Below are positions 7,330 through 16,166 of a stretch of DNA of 64,000 bases, piece by piece (position 1 is the stretch's first letter; each line of letters starts with the position of its first letter). The stretch is from Hymenobacter ginkgonis (lineage in GTDB: Bacteria > Bacteroidota > Bacteroidia > Cytophagales > Hymenobacteraceae). A model generated the notes under the pieces. The model was not told where the DNA came from. It ran no database searches and was given only the letters and a program-made list of their open reading frames with translations. Location of the stretch: positions 310,001 through 374,000 of the forward strand of contig NZ_WQKZ01000002.1 of the NCBI RefSeq assembly GCF_009755225.1. The letters are read 5' to 3'. The position numbers were made by a program, and so were the translations under genes.

Positions 7330-9003
7330 TTAAACCCCCAACAGCAATCGTGTTGGGTCTTCTAGTAGCTCCTTCACGCGCACCAAGAACGACACCGACT
7401 CGCGGCCGTCGATGATGCGGTGGTCGTAGCTCAAGGCTAGGTACATCATGGGGCGAATCACGACTTGGCCATTCTCGGCTACAGGACGCTGAATGATGTT
7501 GTGCATCCCCAGAATGGCCGACTGCGGCGCGTTGATAATCGGCGTGCTCATCATCGAGCCGAAAATACCACCGTTGGTGATAGTAAACGTGCCGCCCGTC
7601 ATCTGCTCGATGGTGAGCTTGTTGTCGCGGGCTAGGCCCGCGAGGCGCACGACTTCCTTCTCTACCCCATCAAAAGACAGTTCCTCCGCGTTGCGGATAA
7701 CCGGCACTACCAAGCCCTTAGGCGCCGATACAGCAATACTGATATCGCAGAAATCAGAATACACGATATCGTTGCCGTCGAGTTGGGCATTCACGGCGGG
7801 CCACTCCTTCAGGGCCACGCACACGGCGCGGGTGAAGAATGACATAAAGCCGAGCCCTACCCCATGCTTTTCCTTGAACTTGTCCTTGAATTTGGTGCGC
7901 AAATCCATGATGGGCTGCATGTTCACCTCGTTGAAGGTGGTAAGCATGGCCGTCTCGTTTTTCACCGATACTAAGCGGCGAGCCACTGTTTTGCGCAGGT
8001 TGCTCATGCGCTCGCGGCGCTGGCCGCGGTTGCCGGTAGCGGCGGAGGTAGGGGCAGCCGGGCTGCTGGCCGGGGCCAGCGCCACGGGGGTAGCCGCGGG
8101 CGCGGCGGGCTTGGCTTGGGCATTCTGTGCATCCTCCTTCGTGATGCGGCCATCGCGGCCCGAACCCGTCACGTCGGTGGCACTGATGCCTTTTTCACCC
8201 AAAATCTTACCCGCAGCCGGCGAGGGCACACCGGTCGCGTAAGTGCTGGCGCTGCTGGCTGGCTGCGCGGCGGCAGCTACCGGAGCAGCCGCCGCAACGG
8301 GTGCGCTAGCGGCTGGAGTGGCTGCGGCTGCCCCACTACCCCCCTCAATACGGGCGATGGTGGCACCAATACTAATCGTTTCGCCTTCCTGCACGGCGTG
8401 GCGCAGAATGCCGCTGCCCTCAGCGGGTAGCTCAAACGTGGCTTTGTCCGATTCTAGCTCGGCAATTACCTCATCGCGGCTTACTTGGGCCCCGTCGGGC
8501 TTCAGCCATTTGGCCACTGTCACCTCGGTGATGGACTCGCCGACGGCGGGAATTTTCATTTCGACCGTGGCGCCACCGCCCGCGGCGGGGGTAGGCGCGG
8601 CGGCTGGGGCGCCGGGCGTAGCGGGGTCGCTGTCGGGGCGGTCGGCGGGCGTGCCGCCGTAGCCCGACTGGTCGCTGGCCTGAGGATTTTGCTCGCCCTG
8701 GGTAAGGGGGTCGGCAGCGGCAGCGGGGGTAGGGGCCGTAGCGGGTGCGGCCTGGCCATTGCTGGCGCCCGCGCCATCGAGCTCGGCTATTACCGTGCCG
8801 ATGCCAATCGTCTCACCTTCCGCCACGCGGATTTTGAGGGTGCCATCAGCTTCAGCGGGCAGCTCAAACGTGGCTTTGTCCGACTCCAGCTCGGCGATTA
8901 CTTCGTCGCGCTTCACGGCCTCGCCGTCTTTTTTGAGCCACTTAGCAATAGTGACTTCGGTGATGGATTCGCCGACGGCGGGAATTTTGATTTCGGTGGG
9001 CAT
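7330..9003 (-). CDS. odhB: Dihydrolipoyllysine-residue succinyltransferase (E2o) with two lipoyl domains
   Basis: This is the E2 core of the 2-oxoglutarate dehydrogenase complex, transferring succinyl from lipoyl to CoA. Two lipoyl domains are present (about 2-75 and 148-222), each with the motif [14 protein letters not shown] (lipoyl Lys near 43 and 187). They are joined by Ala/Pro-rich linkers. A peripheral-subunit-binding domain follows (about 258-295, [14 protein letters not shown]). The catalytic acyltransferase domain ends with [15 protein letters not shown], which contains the active His and Asp. The start is ATG 9003 (MPTEIKIP); a TTG two codons upstream is less likely. Most E2o proteins have one lipoyl domain, and the two here are nearly identical, which suggests a recent duplication. 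It is transcribed after sucA and the HEPN/MNT pair. Confidence 0.93.
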   Translation of the reverse strand: MPTEIKIPAVGESITEVTIAKWLKKDGEAVKRDEVIAELESDKATFELPAEADGTLKIRVAEGETIGIGTVIAELDGAGASNGQAAPATAPTPAAAADPLTQGEQNPQASDQSGYGGTPADRPDSDPATPGAPAAAPTPAAGGGATVEMKIPAVGESITEVTVAKWLKPDGAQVSRDEVIAELESDKATFELPAEGSGILRHAVQEGETISIGATIARIEGGSGAAAATPAASAPVAAAAPVAAAAQPASSASTYATGVPSPAAGKILGEKGISATDVTGSGRDGRITKEDAQNAQAKPAAPAATPVALAPASSPAAPTSAATGNRGQRRERMSNLRKTVARRLVSVKNETAMLTTFNEVNMQPIMDLRTKFKDKFKEKHGVGLGFMSFFTRAVCVALKEWPAVNAQLDGNDIVYSDFCDISIAVSAPKGLVVPVIRNAEELSFDGVEKEVVRLAGLARDNKLTIEQMTGGTFTITNGGIFGSMMSTPIINAPQSAILGMHNIIQRPVAENGQVVIRPMMYLALSYDHRIIDGRESVSFLVRVKELLEDPTRLLLGV

Positions 9004-9039
9004 GGGCAACGGGTGGAGGGAAAGCGTCTGAAGTATTTC

Positions 9040-9456
9040 TTAAATTAAAAAGGCTTGTGCTACCGGGCGCAGATTATCACGAAAATGATGCGCCATTGCT
9101 AAGAGGTCGGCCGATGTATAGCTCGGTGCATCGTCGGTACCGGGGCGCCGCTCTACAGCAAAATCTTGCAAAATGGTAGCAGCACTCAGTTCATAAGGCC
9201 CGACAAAGACAATTGCTGCCTGCCCAAGCGGTTGGAGTAACTCAGCTAAGACATGCATAAACGGTGCTGGCAAGCTAGAAGCTGTTAGTACGGCCTTTGT
9301 ATAGTTCTCAACGGCTTGCTGGCAGCTGAACCCGGCACTTTCATATTGATGTGGAGTGTGCTGCACTATCAATTCTGCCGTTTCTATAGCGCGGTCAGCG
9401 GCTCGGAGCAGAATAGCTACCCGCTCTTGCTCAGGCGTGCTACTACGCTGCTGCAT
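9040..9456 (-). CDS. HEPN domain protein (putative toxin partner of MNT)
   Basis: A 138-residue all-helical protein. Residues 12-60 (LLRAADRAIETAELIV, then ESAGFSCQQAVENYTKAVLT) match the HEPN family core, including the F/Y-x-CQQAVE-x-x-KA signature. A C-terminal block (RRPG...SYTSADLLAMAHHFRD) corresponds to the usual RYP...YT..DA region. The classic RNase motif R-x4-6-H is not obvious, so nuclease activity is uncertain. Its start overlaps the end of the nucleotidyltransferase gene by 14 bases, the usual order for HEPN/MNT pairs. It ends 36 bases before odhB. Confidence 0.82.
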   Translation of the reverse strand: MQQRSSTPEQERVAILLRAADRAIETAELIVQHTPHQYESAGFSCQQAVENYTKAVLTASSLPAPFMHVLAELLQPLGQAAIVFVGPYELSAATILQDFAVERRPGTDDAPSYTSADLLAMAHHFRDNLRPVAQAFLI

Positions 9457-9766
9457 ATAAAGTTCGGCCTTTATGCACTGCCTCGGCCTTTATGGTAAAA
9501 ACCTGAGCTACCGCGGCGCTCACCTCCTGGGGAATTCGAATAAAAATGTCCATTGGCGGCATTTCTCCTCCCCACAGCAGGTGGCGCACGGTTAAGTCAT
9601 GCTCAATTCGTCTAGCCGCCGCAGTCTCTTTAATGATGAGCAAATCCAGGTCGCTGTCCTCCGTCGGCTCGCCGTAGGCGTACGAGCCAAACAGGACTAT
9701 CCTGTCCGGCGCGTAGCCTTCAACGATGCGGCGCACCACAGCCTGAATTTGCTCTTCAGTTATCAC
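9443..9766 (-). CDS. MNT-type minimal nucleotidyltransferase (putative antitoxin)
   Basis: A 107-residue protein with the polymerase-beta-like signature LFGSYAYG...EDSDLDLLI. The GS motif is at 27-28, the metal-binding aspartates are at 39 and 41, and a third acidic position is in PPMDIFI near 73. Family members AMPylate and neutralise HEPN toxins. It starts at GTG 9766, only 4 bases after the sucA stop codon, so it must be co-transcribed with sucA unless it has an internal promoter. The downstream HEPN gene overlaps its end. Confidence 0.85.
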   Translation of the reverse strand: MITEEQIQAVVRRIVEGYAPDRIVLFGSYAYGEPTEDSDLDLLIIKETAAARRIEHDLTVRHLLWGGEMPPMDIFIRIPQEVSAAVAQVFTIKAEAVHKGRTLYAAA

Positions 9767-9770
9767 AGGG

Positions 9771-12686
9771 CTAGTCGAGCGTCTTGGCGACGGCGTTAGT
9801 TTCTTTAATTTGTTCGTCGGCCACAGCTTCTTTGGGCTTGTCGAAGGCGCGGCCCACGATTTCCTTCTGTTCCTTCACGTGCACTTTGTTGTAGCCCGTG
9901 GCGGGCGAAGCCGAAGGCTTGCGAGCTACCACGTCTTCGAGTTCGCGGCGCATGAAGCGCACCATGTAGTTCCAATAGCCCATGTTCTCCGGCTCTTCCT
10001 GAACCCAGTAGATTTTGGCTTTCGGATACTTGGCTAGCTCGGCATCGAGCTGCTTTTTGGGGAAGGGATGCAGCTGCTCCATCCGCACGATGGCGACATC
10101 CTTGCGGTCCGATTTCTGCTGCTCGTCGAGCAAGTCGTAGTACACCTTGCCCGAGCACAGCAGCACGCGCTTCACCTTCTTAGCATCCGCAAAGCTGTCG
10201 CCCAGCACTTCTTGGAAACGGCCGCTGGTGAAGTCCTCTACCGGCGACACGCACAGCGGGTTGCGCAGCATCGACTTGGGCGACATCACCACCAGCGGCT
10301 TGCGGAAGCTCCACGTGAGCTGCCGGCGCAGGGCGTGGAAGAAGTTGGCGGGGGTAGTAATGTTGGCTACCACAATATTGTTCTCGGCTGCCAATTGCAG
10401 GAAGCGCTCGGGGCGGGCGTTGGAGTGCTCGGGGCCCTGGCCTTCGTAGCCGTGGGGTAGCAGCATCACGAGGCCGTTCATGCGCTGCCACTTGCTCTCG
10501 CTGCTCACCACAAACTGGTCAATCATGGTCTGCGCGCCGTTGGCAAAGTCGCCAAATTGTGCTTCCCACACTACTAGTGCCGTTGGGTTGGCCATGCCGT
10601 AGCCAAACTCGAAGCCCAGCACGGCATACTCGCTCAGCAGCGAGTTGTAAATGCTCAGCTTTTCATGCTCGCCCGCAATGTGGTTCAACGAGTTATACGG
10701 CGCGGAAGTCTCGGCATCGTGCAGCACTGCGTGGCGGTGCGAGAACGTGCCCCGCTGCACATCCTGCCCACTCACGCGCACAATGTGGTTTTCGGTCAGC
10801 AGCGAGCCGTAGGCTAGCAGCTCGCCGGCCGCCCAGTTGAGCGTGCGCGTCTCATAAAACATTTTACGGCGCTCCTTCAGCAGGTTATCAATCTGCTTGA
10901 TAGGCCGGAAATTGTCCGGAATTGTGGTCAGAGCCTGCGCCACGCGCTCGATAACTTCGGCTGAAATGCCGGTTTCGGGCGACTGGTCGAAGTCTTCGTT
11001 GGTGCTACGGCGCAGCGTACGCCACTCGTTTTCGAGGGCCTGGTACTTATAAGGAAGTGGCTGCTGCTTCACCTGGTCGAGGCGGGCTTGCAGCATATCG
11101 CGAAACTCCTTGTCCATCTGGGCCGCTAGCTCAGCATCTACGTCGCCGCGTTGCACGAGGCGCGCGTTGTACACCTCGCGCGGGTTGGGGTGCTTCGAGA
11201 TGACGTTGTAAAGCGTTGGCTGGGTGAATTTGGGCTCGTCCGACTCGTTGTGGCCGTGGCGGCGGTAGCACACCATATCAATAAAGATATCGGCGTGAAA
11301 CTGCTGCCGGTACTCGGTAGCCAGCCGCACTGCGAATACCACCGCCTCGGGGTCGTCGCCGTTGACGTGAATCACCGGTGCGTCGATAATCTTGGCTAGG
11401 TCAGTGCTGTAGATAGACGAGCGCGCGTCCTCAAAGTCCGTCGTGAAACCAACTTGGTTATTAATCACAAAGTGAATGGTGCCACCCGTTTTGTAGCCTT
11501 CGAGCTGCGACATCTGCGTCACCTCGTAGCCAATGCCCTGGCCAGCCAAGGCCGCATCGCCGTGGATGAGAATGGGCAAAATCTGGTGGTAGTCGCCGCC
11601 GTACTGGTGCTCAATCTTAGCTCGCACAAAGCCTTCGACCACTGGGTTCACCGCCTCCAAGTGCGAAGGGTTGGGAGCCAGCTTCAGGTTAACTTTCTGA
11701 CCATTAATAGCTTCTACCTCCGACGAGTAGCCCATGTGGTACTTCACGTCGCCGTCGCCCATCGTGAGGTCGGGCGTGGCAGTGCCTTCGAACTCGCTGA
11801 AAATCTGCTCATAGGTCTTGCCCATGATGTTGGCGAGCACGTTTAGGCGGCCGCGGTGGGCCATGCCAATCATTACCTCTTTCACGCCTAGCTCGGCACC
11901 CCGGTTGATAATGGCATCAAGCGCCGGAATAGTCGTTTCGCCGCCTTCAAGTGAGAAGCGCTTCTGCCCCAAGAACTTGGTGTGCAAGAAGTTCTCGAAT
12001 ACTACCGCCTCGTTCAACTTCTTCAGAATCCGCTTCTTGTACTCGCCATCGGGGTTGAAGGCCAGCGCGTCGTGCTCTGTTTTCTGTTGAAACCAGTCCA
12101 GCACCTGCGGGTCGCGGATGTAAGTGTACTCAAAGCCGACGGTGCCAGCATAAATACTTGTGAGCGCCGCCACAATTTCGCGCAGCGTGGCGCCCTGGCC
12201 CAAGCCAAGGTCTTCGCCTTGGCGAAATTTGGTATCGAGGTCGCTGTCGCTCAAGCCGAAATCAGCCAAATCTAGGCGCTCTTTGCGGTCTTTGCGCTCG
12301 CGCACGGGGTTGGTTTTGGCGCGTAGATGGCCGCGGCTGCGGAAAGCCTGAATCAGGTTGCGCACTGCCGTTTCCTTGTTGCTGGCTACTTCTCCCTGGG
12401 CCAGGCCCGGAGCGTTATTAGTAGAAGCAGCGGTGGTGAGCACACCGTAGTCGTCGGGCTGCGGTACGGGGCCGGGCGAGGGGGTAGGGGCCACTTTAGG
12501 CGTGGTGCCATTGCCGTTGGCAACCGGCACTACGGGCGCGCCTTCCGGAAACTGCTGGGAGAAGTCGAACCCCTCAAAAAACTTACGCCAGCCAAAATCG
12601 ACCGATTCGGGGTTTTGTCGGTACGCCTCATAGAGCGTTTCGATAGCCGCTGCGTCGGCGTTGGCGATATAGGAATAGGTATCCAT
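9771..12686 (-). CDS. sucA: 2-oxoglutarate dehydrogenase E1 component
   Basis: The 971-residue thiamine-diphosphate enzyme decarboxylates 2-oxoglutarate and succinylates the E2 lipoyl group in the TCA cycle. The N-terminus (SYIANADAAAIETLYEAY) is the E2-binding segment seen in E1o. Conserved blocks include MAHRGRLNVLAN, IHGDAALAGQG (ThDP/Mg region), CYRRHGHNESDEP and the C-terminal WVQEEPENMGYW. The length is typical (about 930-970). The start is ATG 12686. It heads an operon sucA-MNT-HEPN-odhB and is preceded by a good Bacteroidota promoter. Confidence 0.96.
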   Translation of the reverse strand: MDTYSYIANADAAAIETLYEAYRQNPESVDFGWRKFFEGFDFSQQFPEGAPVVPVANGNGTTPKVAPTPSPGPVPQPDDYGVLTTAASTNNAPGLAQGEVASNKETAVRNLIQAFRSRGHLRAKTNPVRERKDRKERLDLADFGLSDSDLDTKFRQGEDLGLGQGATLREIVAALTSIYAGTVGFEYTYIRDPQVLDWFQQKTEHDALAFNPDGEYKKRILKKLNEAVVFENFLHTKFLGQKRFSLEGGETTIPALDAIINRGAELGVKEVMIGMAHRGRLNVLANIMGKTYEQIFSEFEGTATPDLTMGDGDVKYHMGYSSEVEAINGQKVNLKLAPNPSHLEAVNPVVEGFVRAKIEHQYGGDYHQILPILIHGDAALAGQGIGYEVTQMSQLEGYKTGGTIHFVINNQVGFTTDFEDARSSIYSTDLAKIIDAPVIHVNGDDPEAVVFAVRLATEYRQQFHADIFIDMVCYRRHGHNESDEPKFTQPTLYNVISKHPNPREVYNARLVQRGDVDAELAAQMDKEFRDMLQARLDQVKQQPLPYKYQALENEWRTLRRSTNEDFDQSPETGISAEVIERVAQALTTIPDNFRPIKQIDNLLKERRKMFYETRTLNWAAGELLAYGSLLTENHIVRVSGQDVQRGTFSHRHAVLHDAETSAPYNSLNHIAGEHEKLSIYNSLLSEYAVLGFEFGYGMANPTALVVWEAQFGDFANGAQTMIDQFVVSSESKWQRMNGLVMLLPHGYEGQGPEHSNARPERFLQLAAENNIVVANITTPANFFHALRRQLTWSFRKPLVVMSPKSMLRNPLCVSPVEDFTSGRFQEVLGDSFADAKKVKRVLLCSGKVYYDLLDEQQKSDRKDVAIVRMEQLHPFPKKQLDAELAKYPKAKIYWVQEEPENMGYWNYMVRFMRRELEDVVARKPSASPATGYNKVHVKEQKEIVGRAFDKPKEAVADEQIKETNAVAKTLD

Positions 12687-12719
12687 GGCGGGAATTTGAA
12701 AGGTCGACTAAGTTCAATA

Positions 12720-12750
12720 CAAAAGTAAAGTAGCTGGCAATAAACGCGAA
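12720..12750 (-). promoter_or_regulatory. Promoter of the suc operon
   Basis: On the minus strand: TTCG (12750-12747), a 19-base spacer, then TACTTTTG (12727-12720), an exact -7 TAnnTTTG match. The leader to ATG 12686 would be about 27 nt. Confidence 0.55.
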
Positions 12751-13135
12751 ACCTACATTCGGTTATGCAAATTTCGCTGGTATTCAGCCAATTGCTTACT
12801 ACCAGCAAAACCTACTTCTTTCTCCGGTGGCCAATTTAACGAAATTCAGGTAGACGCCGCCTGCTAGCTGGCTAGGTAGGGCCATAGCCAGTGCTAACCC
12901 CAGCTATATGCAGCCAAAAATTACCACTGCTGATAAGCCCTTGATGGGAAATAAATGATATACTTTTTCCAAGAAAAATCATCACCAAATTGTGTAACAG
13001 GCTTATTAGATAGGATAATTTATTTCAGGCAACTAATATATCTTGCTCATTGTTAAACACTTCCTACCATTTCGGCAGGTTAAAGTAGTGCTTAAGCCGT
13101 CGGGCCAGTTTGGCGGTCAAACCAATCCTTTTCTG
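12751..13135. other. Intergenic region between divergent genes
   Basis: These 385 bases become AT-rich toward the right. No ORF, RNA or clear hairpin was found. A TTG at 13043 opens the downstream reading frame early, but that N-terminal extension does not look like a signal peptide. Confidence 0.35.
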
Positions 13136-13813
13136 ATGGATAATGCTCGAATTATTATCGGCGTCATGCTGGCTACTGTAGCCCTGTACGCTGCACCAAA
13201 TCACGCCAAATCGGGTCTAAAAACCCATCGCTTGGCCACTTTTTTTTCGGTGGAAGGTACCAAGCATCACCAGCGGCGAACCCGGCAGTACCGCCATGTG
13301 ACACGGGTAGCACATACCCCCATCTATACCGTCACGGCAACTGCTTACCAGGCTGTGGTGGCGCAAACAGATGACGAGCCCTTCGTGACGGCTGATAATT
13401 CGCGCATCCAGCGCCGCTACAGCAGCAAAACGCGCTGGATGGCGCTCTCACAAGACTTGCTGGCACGTTGGGGCGGCAAGTTTCAGTACGGCGATAAAGT
13501 GCGGGTGCGAGGCCTTTCGCCGCAGCTAGATGGCGTGTATACCGTGCACGATACCATGCACAAGCGCCATCGCCATTGCATTGATATTCTGACGCATCCC
13601 ACCGAAAAATTCGACATTTTTACGCCGGACGTTAAAATTCAGCTGGCCGTTGCCAATCCGAACGTTGCCTATTCTCCAGCGCTAGACCAGCGCCGCAAAA
13701 AACTGGCTGGCCCCAGGCTCACGAGGAGCGCAAGGCCAGCCAGGAAACAGCCCCAACGGGACTGGTTTGCTAATGAACCGTCTACTAGTTACTTAGCAAG
13801 CGCCATTTTGTAG
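13136..13813 (+). CDS. Secreted 3D-domain / double-psi beta-barrel protein
   Basis: The start is placed at ATG 13136 because MDNARIIIGVMLATVALYAA gives a proper signal peptide; the longer TTG start at 13043 does not. The core (IYTVTATAYQ, FVTADNSRI, RWMALSQDLL, YGDKVRVRGL, LDGVYTVHDTM, HCIDIL) follows the 3D domain named after three aspartates, a double-psi beta-barrel found in MltA-type lytic transglycosylases and Rpf/YocH-like proteins. It is therefore probably cell-wall associated. The C-terminus is basic (KKLAGPRLTRSARPARK). Its last 25 bases overlap the 3' end of the convergent gene. Confidence 0.72.
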   Translation: MDNARIIIGVMLATVALYAAPNHAKSGLKTHRLATFFSVEGTKHHQRRTRQYRHVTRVAHTPIYTVTATAYQAVVAQTDDEPFVTADNSRIQRRYSSKTRWMALSQDLLARWGGKFQYGDKVRVRGLSPQLDGVYTVHDTMHKRHRHCIDILTHPTEKFDIFTPDVKIQLAVANPNVAYSPALDQRRKKLAGPRLTRSARPARKQPQRDWFANEPSTSYLASAIL

Positions 13814-14982
13814 ATGCGGAAGGGCTCGTGGGCTTGGCCTACCCCCTTGTTCCAATTGGGCGTTTTATCAAGCTCCGACACCGTGAAGTAGATGCTTTTG
13901 CCATCGGGGTCCCAGGCGAAGGTATCGGGCCATTCGAGGCGGGCTTCTTTCACCAAGGTCTCTATTTTACCCTCGGGGGTGCGGCGCAAGATTTCGCCAT
14001 TTTCGAAGCCTGTGAGGTAGAGGTTATTTTTGCTGTCGAGCTCCATGCCATCGCAGGCGGGGGCATCGGCGAGCTTCTCTACGGCGGCCGATACTTGGGC
14101 GGGGCTCAGAGCAGCGTTGCGCAGCACGGCAGTTTTGATGCGGTAGAGCGAGTGGCCCGAGAGGGCGCGGTAGTATAGGTATTGGTTGTCGGTGCTCAGC
14201 GCGATACCGTCGGCTTTGAAGGAGCCGGGTTTGCCCATGGGGTCGATGAGGGCGTGGCCCTGAGCCTTGGTAATAAAGCCCGGCGTAGGCAGTGTAGAGG
14301 TATGCTGCTTGAGTAGGCCGCGCGACTGGCCGGTTTTCAAGTCGACTACCACCAGTGAGCCCGTGCCCGACTCGGTAAGGTAGGCGTAGTTATTTTGAAG
14401 GTCAATCCGCACGTCGTTGAGGTACGACTTGCGCGGGGCTACGCTCTCCGGAATGGCAATGGTTTGCACCACCTTGCTGGTTTTGGGGTCGGTTTTAACC
14501 AGTTTGGGGCCGCCCGCTACCGTATACTTGAGGCCAGGCGAGGCGGGGTCTACTATCCACAGCATGCCCTGGGTATCGACGTAGCCGGCCTGGGGCGAAA
14601 TCCAGTGCTTTTGCGGCTCCGTTTTCACCGAGTCGTTCCAGGTACACCAGCCAGCATCGGGGTAGGCAGTGAGGGTATTGTTGGCGCCCACCAGCGCTAC
14701 GGGGAAGGTAGGGTTATAATCCCAGCGCGGCGAGAAGGCAAAGATTTTGCCGCCCGGCGCCACGGCCACGCCCGTTATCTGCGGCGAGTTGATTTCGGCC
14801 ACGATAGTGAGCGGCGAATTGGCCGGAACGGGCGCTGGCACGTGGGCCGCCGTAGAATCGGCCGGGATGGTGCCGCGCGGCTGGTCGGCGGTAGAAGTGC
14901 CCGAGTTGCAGGCTGCCAGCAGCAAGCCGGTGGCCACCATAGCCGCCGGAGCAGCCGCAGAAAATGGAAAAGGAAAACGCAT
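13789..14982 (-). CDS. MRJP/yellow-like beta-propeller lipoprotein
   Basis: The 397-residue protein starts MRFPFPFSAAA. Its lipobox LLLAAC predicts an envelope lipoprotein. The body (SPQITGVAVAPGGKIFAFSPRW, cited by its GVAV..GGKIF.F.PRW pattern; YLNDVRIDLQNNYAYLTES; GIALSTDNQYLYYRALSG; FAWDPDGKSIYFTVSELD) matches the major royal jelly protein/yellow family of six-bladed propellers seen in bacteria. The substrate is unknown. The in-frame extension up to 15042 lies across a hairpin terminator, so it was rejected. Confidence 0.83.
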   Translation of the reverse strand: MRFPFPFSAAAPAAMVATGLLLAACNSGTSTADQPRGTIPADSTAAHVPAPVPANSPLTIVAEINSPQITGVAVAPGGKIFAFSPRWDYNPTFPVALVGANNTLTAYPDAGWCTWNDSVKTEPQKHWISPQAGYVDTQGMLWIVDPASPGLKYTVAGGPKLVKTDPKTSKVVQTIAIPESVAPRKSYLNDVRIDLQNNYAYLTESGTGSLVVVDLKTGQSRGLLKQHTSTLPTPGFITKAQGHALIDPMGKPGSFKADGIALSTDNQYLYYRALSGHSLYRIKTAVLRNAALSPAQVSAAVEKLADAPACDGMELDSKNNLYLTGFENGEILRRTPEGKIETLVKEARLEWPDTFAWDPDGKSIYFTVSELDKTPNWNKGVGQAHEPFRIYKMALAK

Positions 14983-15003
14983 AAAGGAGAGTGGGAATGA
15001 AAC

Positions 15004-15037
15004 AAAAACCCCGGCTCCGCAAGGCGGGCCGGGGTTT
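15004..15037 (-). terminator. Hairpin terminator
   Basis: Arms AAACCCCGGC (15006-15015) and GCCGGGGTTT (15028-15037). On the minus strand it is followed by TTTTTGTTTC. It lies about 70 bases after the stop codon of the gene at 15109. Confidence 0.7.
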
Positions 15038-15108
15038 GGCATACGGGCGGCAGGGGGTATCCGTTTGGCTGAGCTTACTTATTTAGCTGGCATAAGCCCC
15101 GCGGCGAG

Positions 15109-16125
15109 CTAGGCGCTGTAAGCCAGCACGGCTAGCTGCTCGGCCGCCGCCGCCGCCGGCTGGGGCTGGCCGGCCGCATCATACAGCAAGCTTAGGGGCT
15201 GAAACGGGTTGCGCAAAATCAGGGCCTCGGTAAGGCCCCAGCGCGGCCACAAGCCGGTAAGCGTGTGGGCGTAGGCCAGGTTGTCCCAAGGGTTGAAAAT
15301 GGTGGCCGTTACGTCATCTACCAGGGCATCCAGCACTAGTTCGGCCTCGGGCGCATCGGCGGGGGTAGGGCGGCGGGGGTAAATGTCGGGCACCGCCGCC
15401 AGCAGGTAGGCGGCGTAGTAGGCGCGGGCCTTGAACTCGGCCACCTGCGCGGGATGCAGCGGGCGCTGGGCATCGGTATATACTTGGCGCATAGCCTGGC
15501 CGATGAAGCCAATATCTACTAGCGTAGCCACCAGCACCGACTGACCCAGCTTGATGCTGAAAACCAGCGTATTCAGGTCGTCGTCGTATTCAAAAGCGGG
15601 CGCCTCGTACTGCGCATCGGCTTCGAGCACAAACACCGAGCCGGGCACAAAATCGGCGTAGTCGGTGGGCACGCGCAAGCCTTGCAGCAACTGAAAAAAT
15701 GCCCGAAACCGCTGAAGCAACTGCGCATTCTCGGCCAGCGGATATTGAGGCATGATGAGCGGCGCTTGCTGCTGCACCAGCTCGGTGGCGAAAATGCCGT
15801 AGAACATCTTGGCCAGCCACTGCCATAGCCGGGCGGGGGGTAGGGCGCGCAGGGCGGCGGGGCCGGCCAGCACAGCCGCCTGCACCTCGGCCTCCAGCGC
15901 GGCTAGGCGCGGGCGCAGCGCGGGGGCCAGCGGCAGGCGCAGGGCGGCGTAGGTGGTCTGGCTCTGGTCGAGCAGGTAAACGGGGCGGTCGGCGAGGCCG
16001 TAGGCGGCTTGCAGCCACTCGGCAAAAACCGGCACGGTATCGGCGGAGCCAACGGGCTGGCCGGTGAGAAAGCAGCGGCCGGGGCCAAACTGCATTCCCT
16101 CAAAAGGGTCGTAGAGCGTAATCAT
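15109..16125 (-). CDS. Hypothetical protein (MITLYDPF..CFLTG family)
   Basis: A 338-residue soluble protein that I do not recognise. It starts MITLYDPFEGMQFGPGRCFL followed by TG, an N-terminus that looks conserved in Bacteroidota proteins of unknown function. It has no signal peptide and no membrane helix. It is leucine- and alanine-rich with several helical stretches, plus an acidic strand near EYDDDLNTLVFSIKLG. The ATG at 16125 is preferred to a start eight codons upstream. It follows the TolC gene by 41 bases on the same strand and may be the last gene of that secretion operon. Confidence 0.6.
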   Translation of the reverse strand: MITLYDPFEGMQFGPGRCFLTGQPVGSADTVPVFAEWLQAAYGLADRPVYLLDQSQTTYAALRLPLAPALRPRLAALEAEVQAAVLAGPAALRALPPARLWQWLAKMFYGIFATELVQQQAPLIMPQYPLAENAQLLQRFRAFFQLLQGLRVPTDYADFVPGSVFVLEADAQYEAPAFEYDDDLNTLVFSIKLGQSVLVATLVDIGFIGQAMRQVYTDAQRPLHPAQVAEFKARAYYAAYLLAAVPDIYPRRPTPADAPEAELVLDALVDDVTATIFNPWDNLAYAHTLTGLWPRWGLTEALILRNPFQPLSLLYDAAGQPQPAAAAAEQLAVLAYSA

Positions 16126-16166
16126 AAGCGGCGCGAAGAGCGGTCGCAAAGGTCGGGCCCGGCGGC

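Noticed and set aside
7230..7415. 61-codon plus-strand frame across the odhB terminator
   Set aside because: It reads through the hairpin and into antisense odhB.
9040..9456. Calling the HEPN protein an active RNase toxin
   Set aside because: The R-x4-6-H motif is not visible, so only family membership is claimed.
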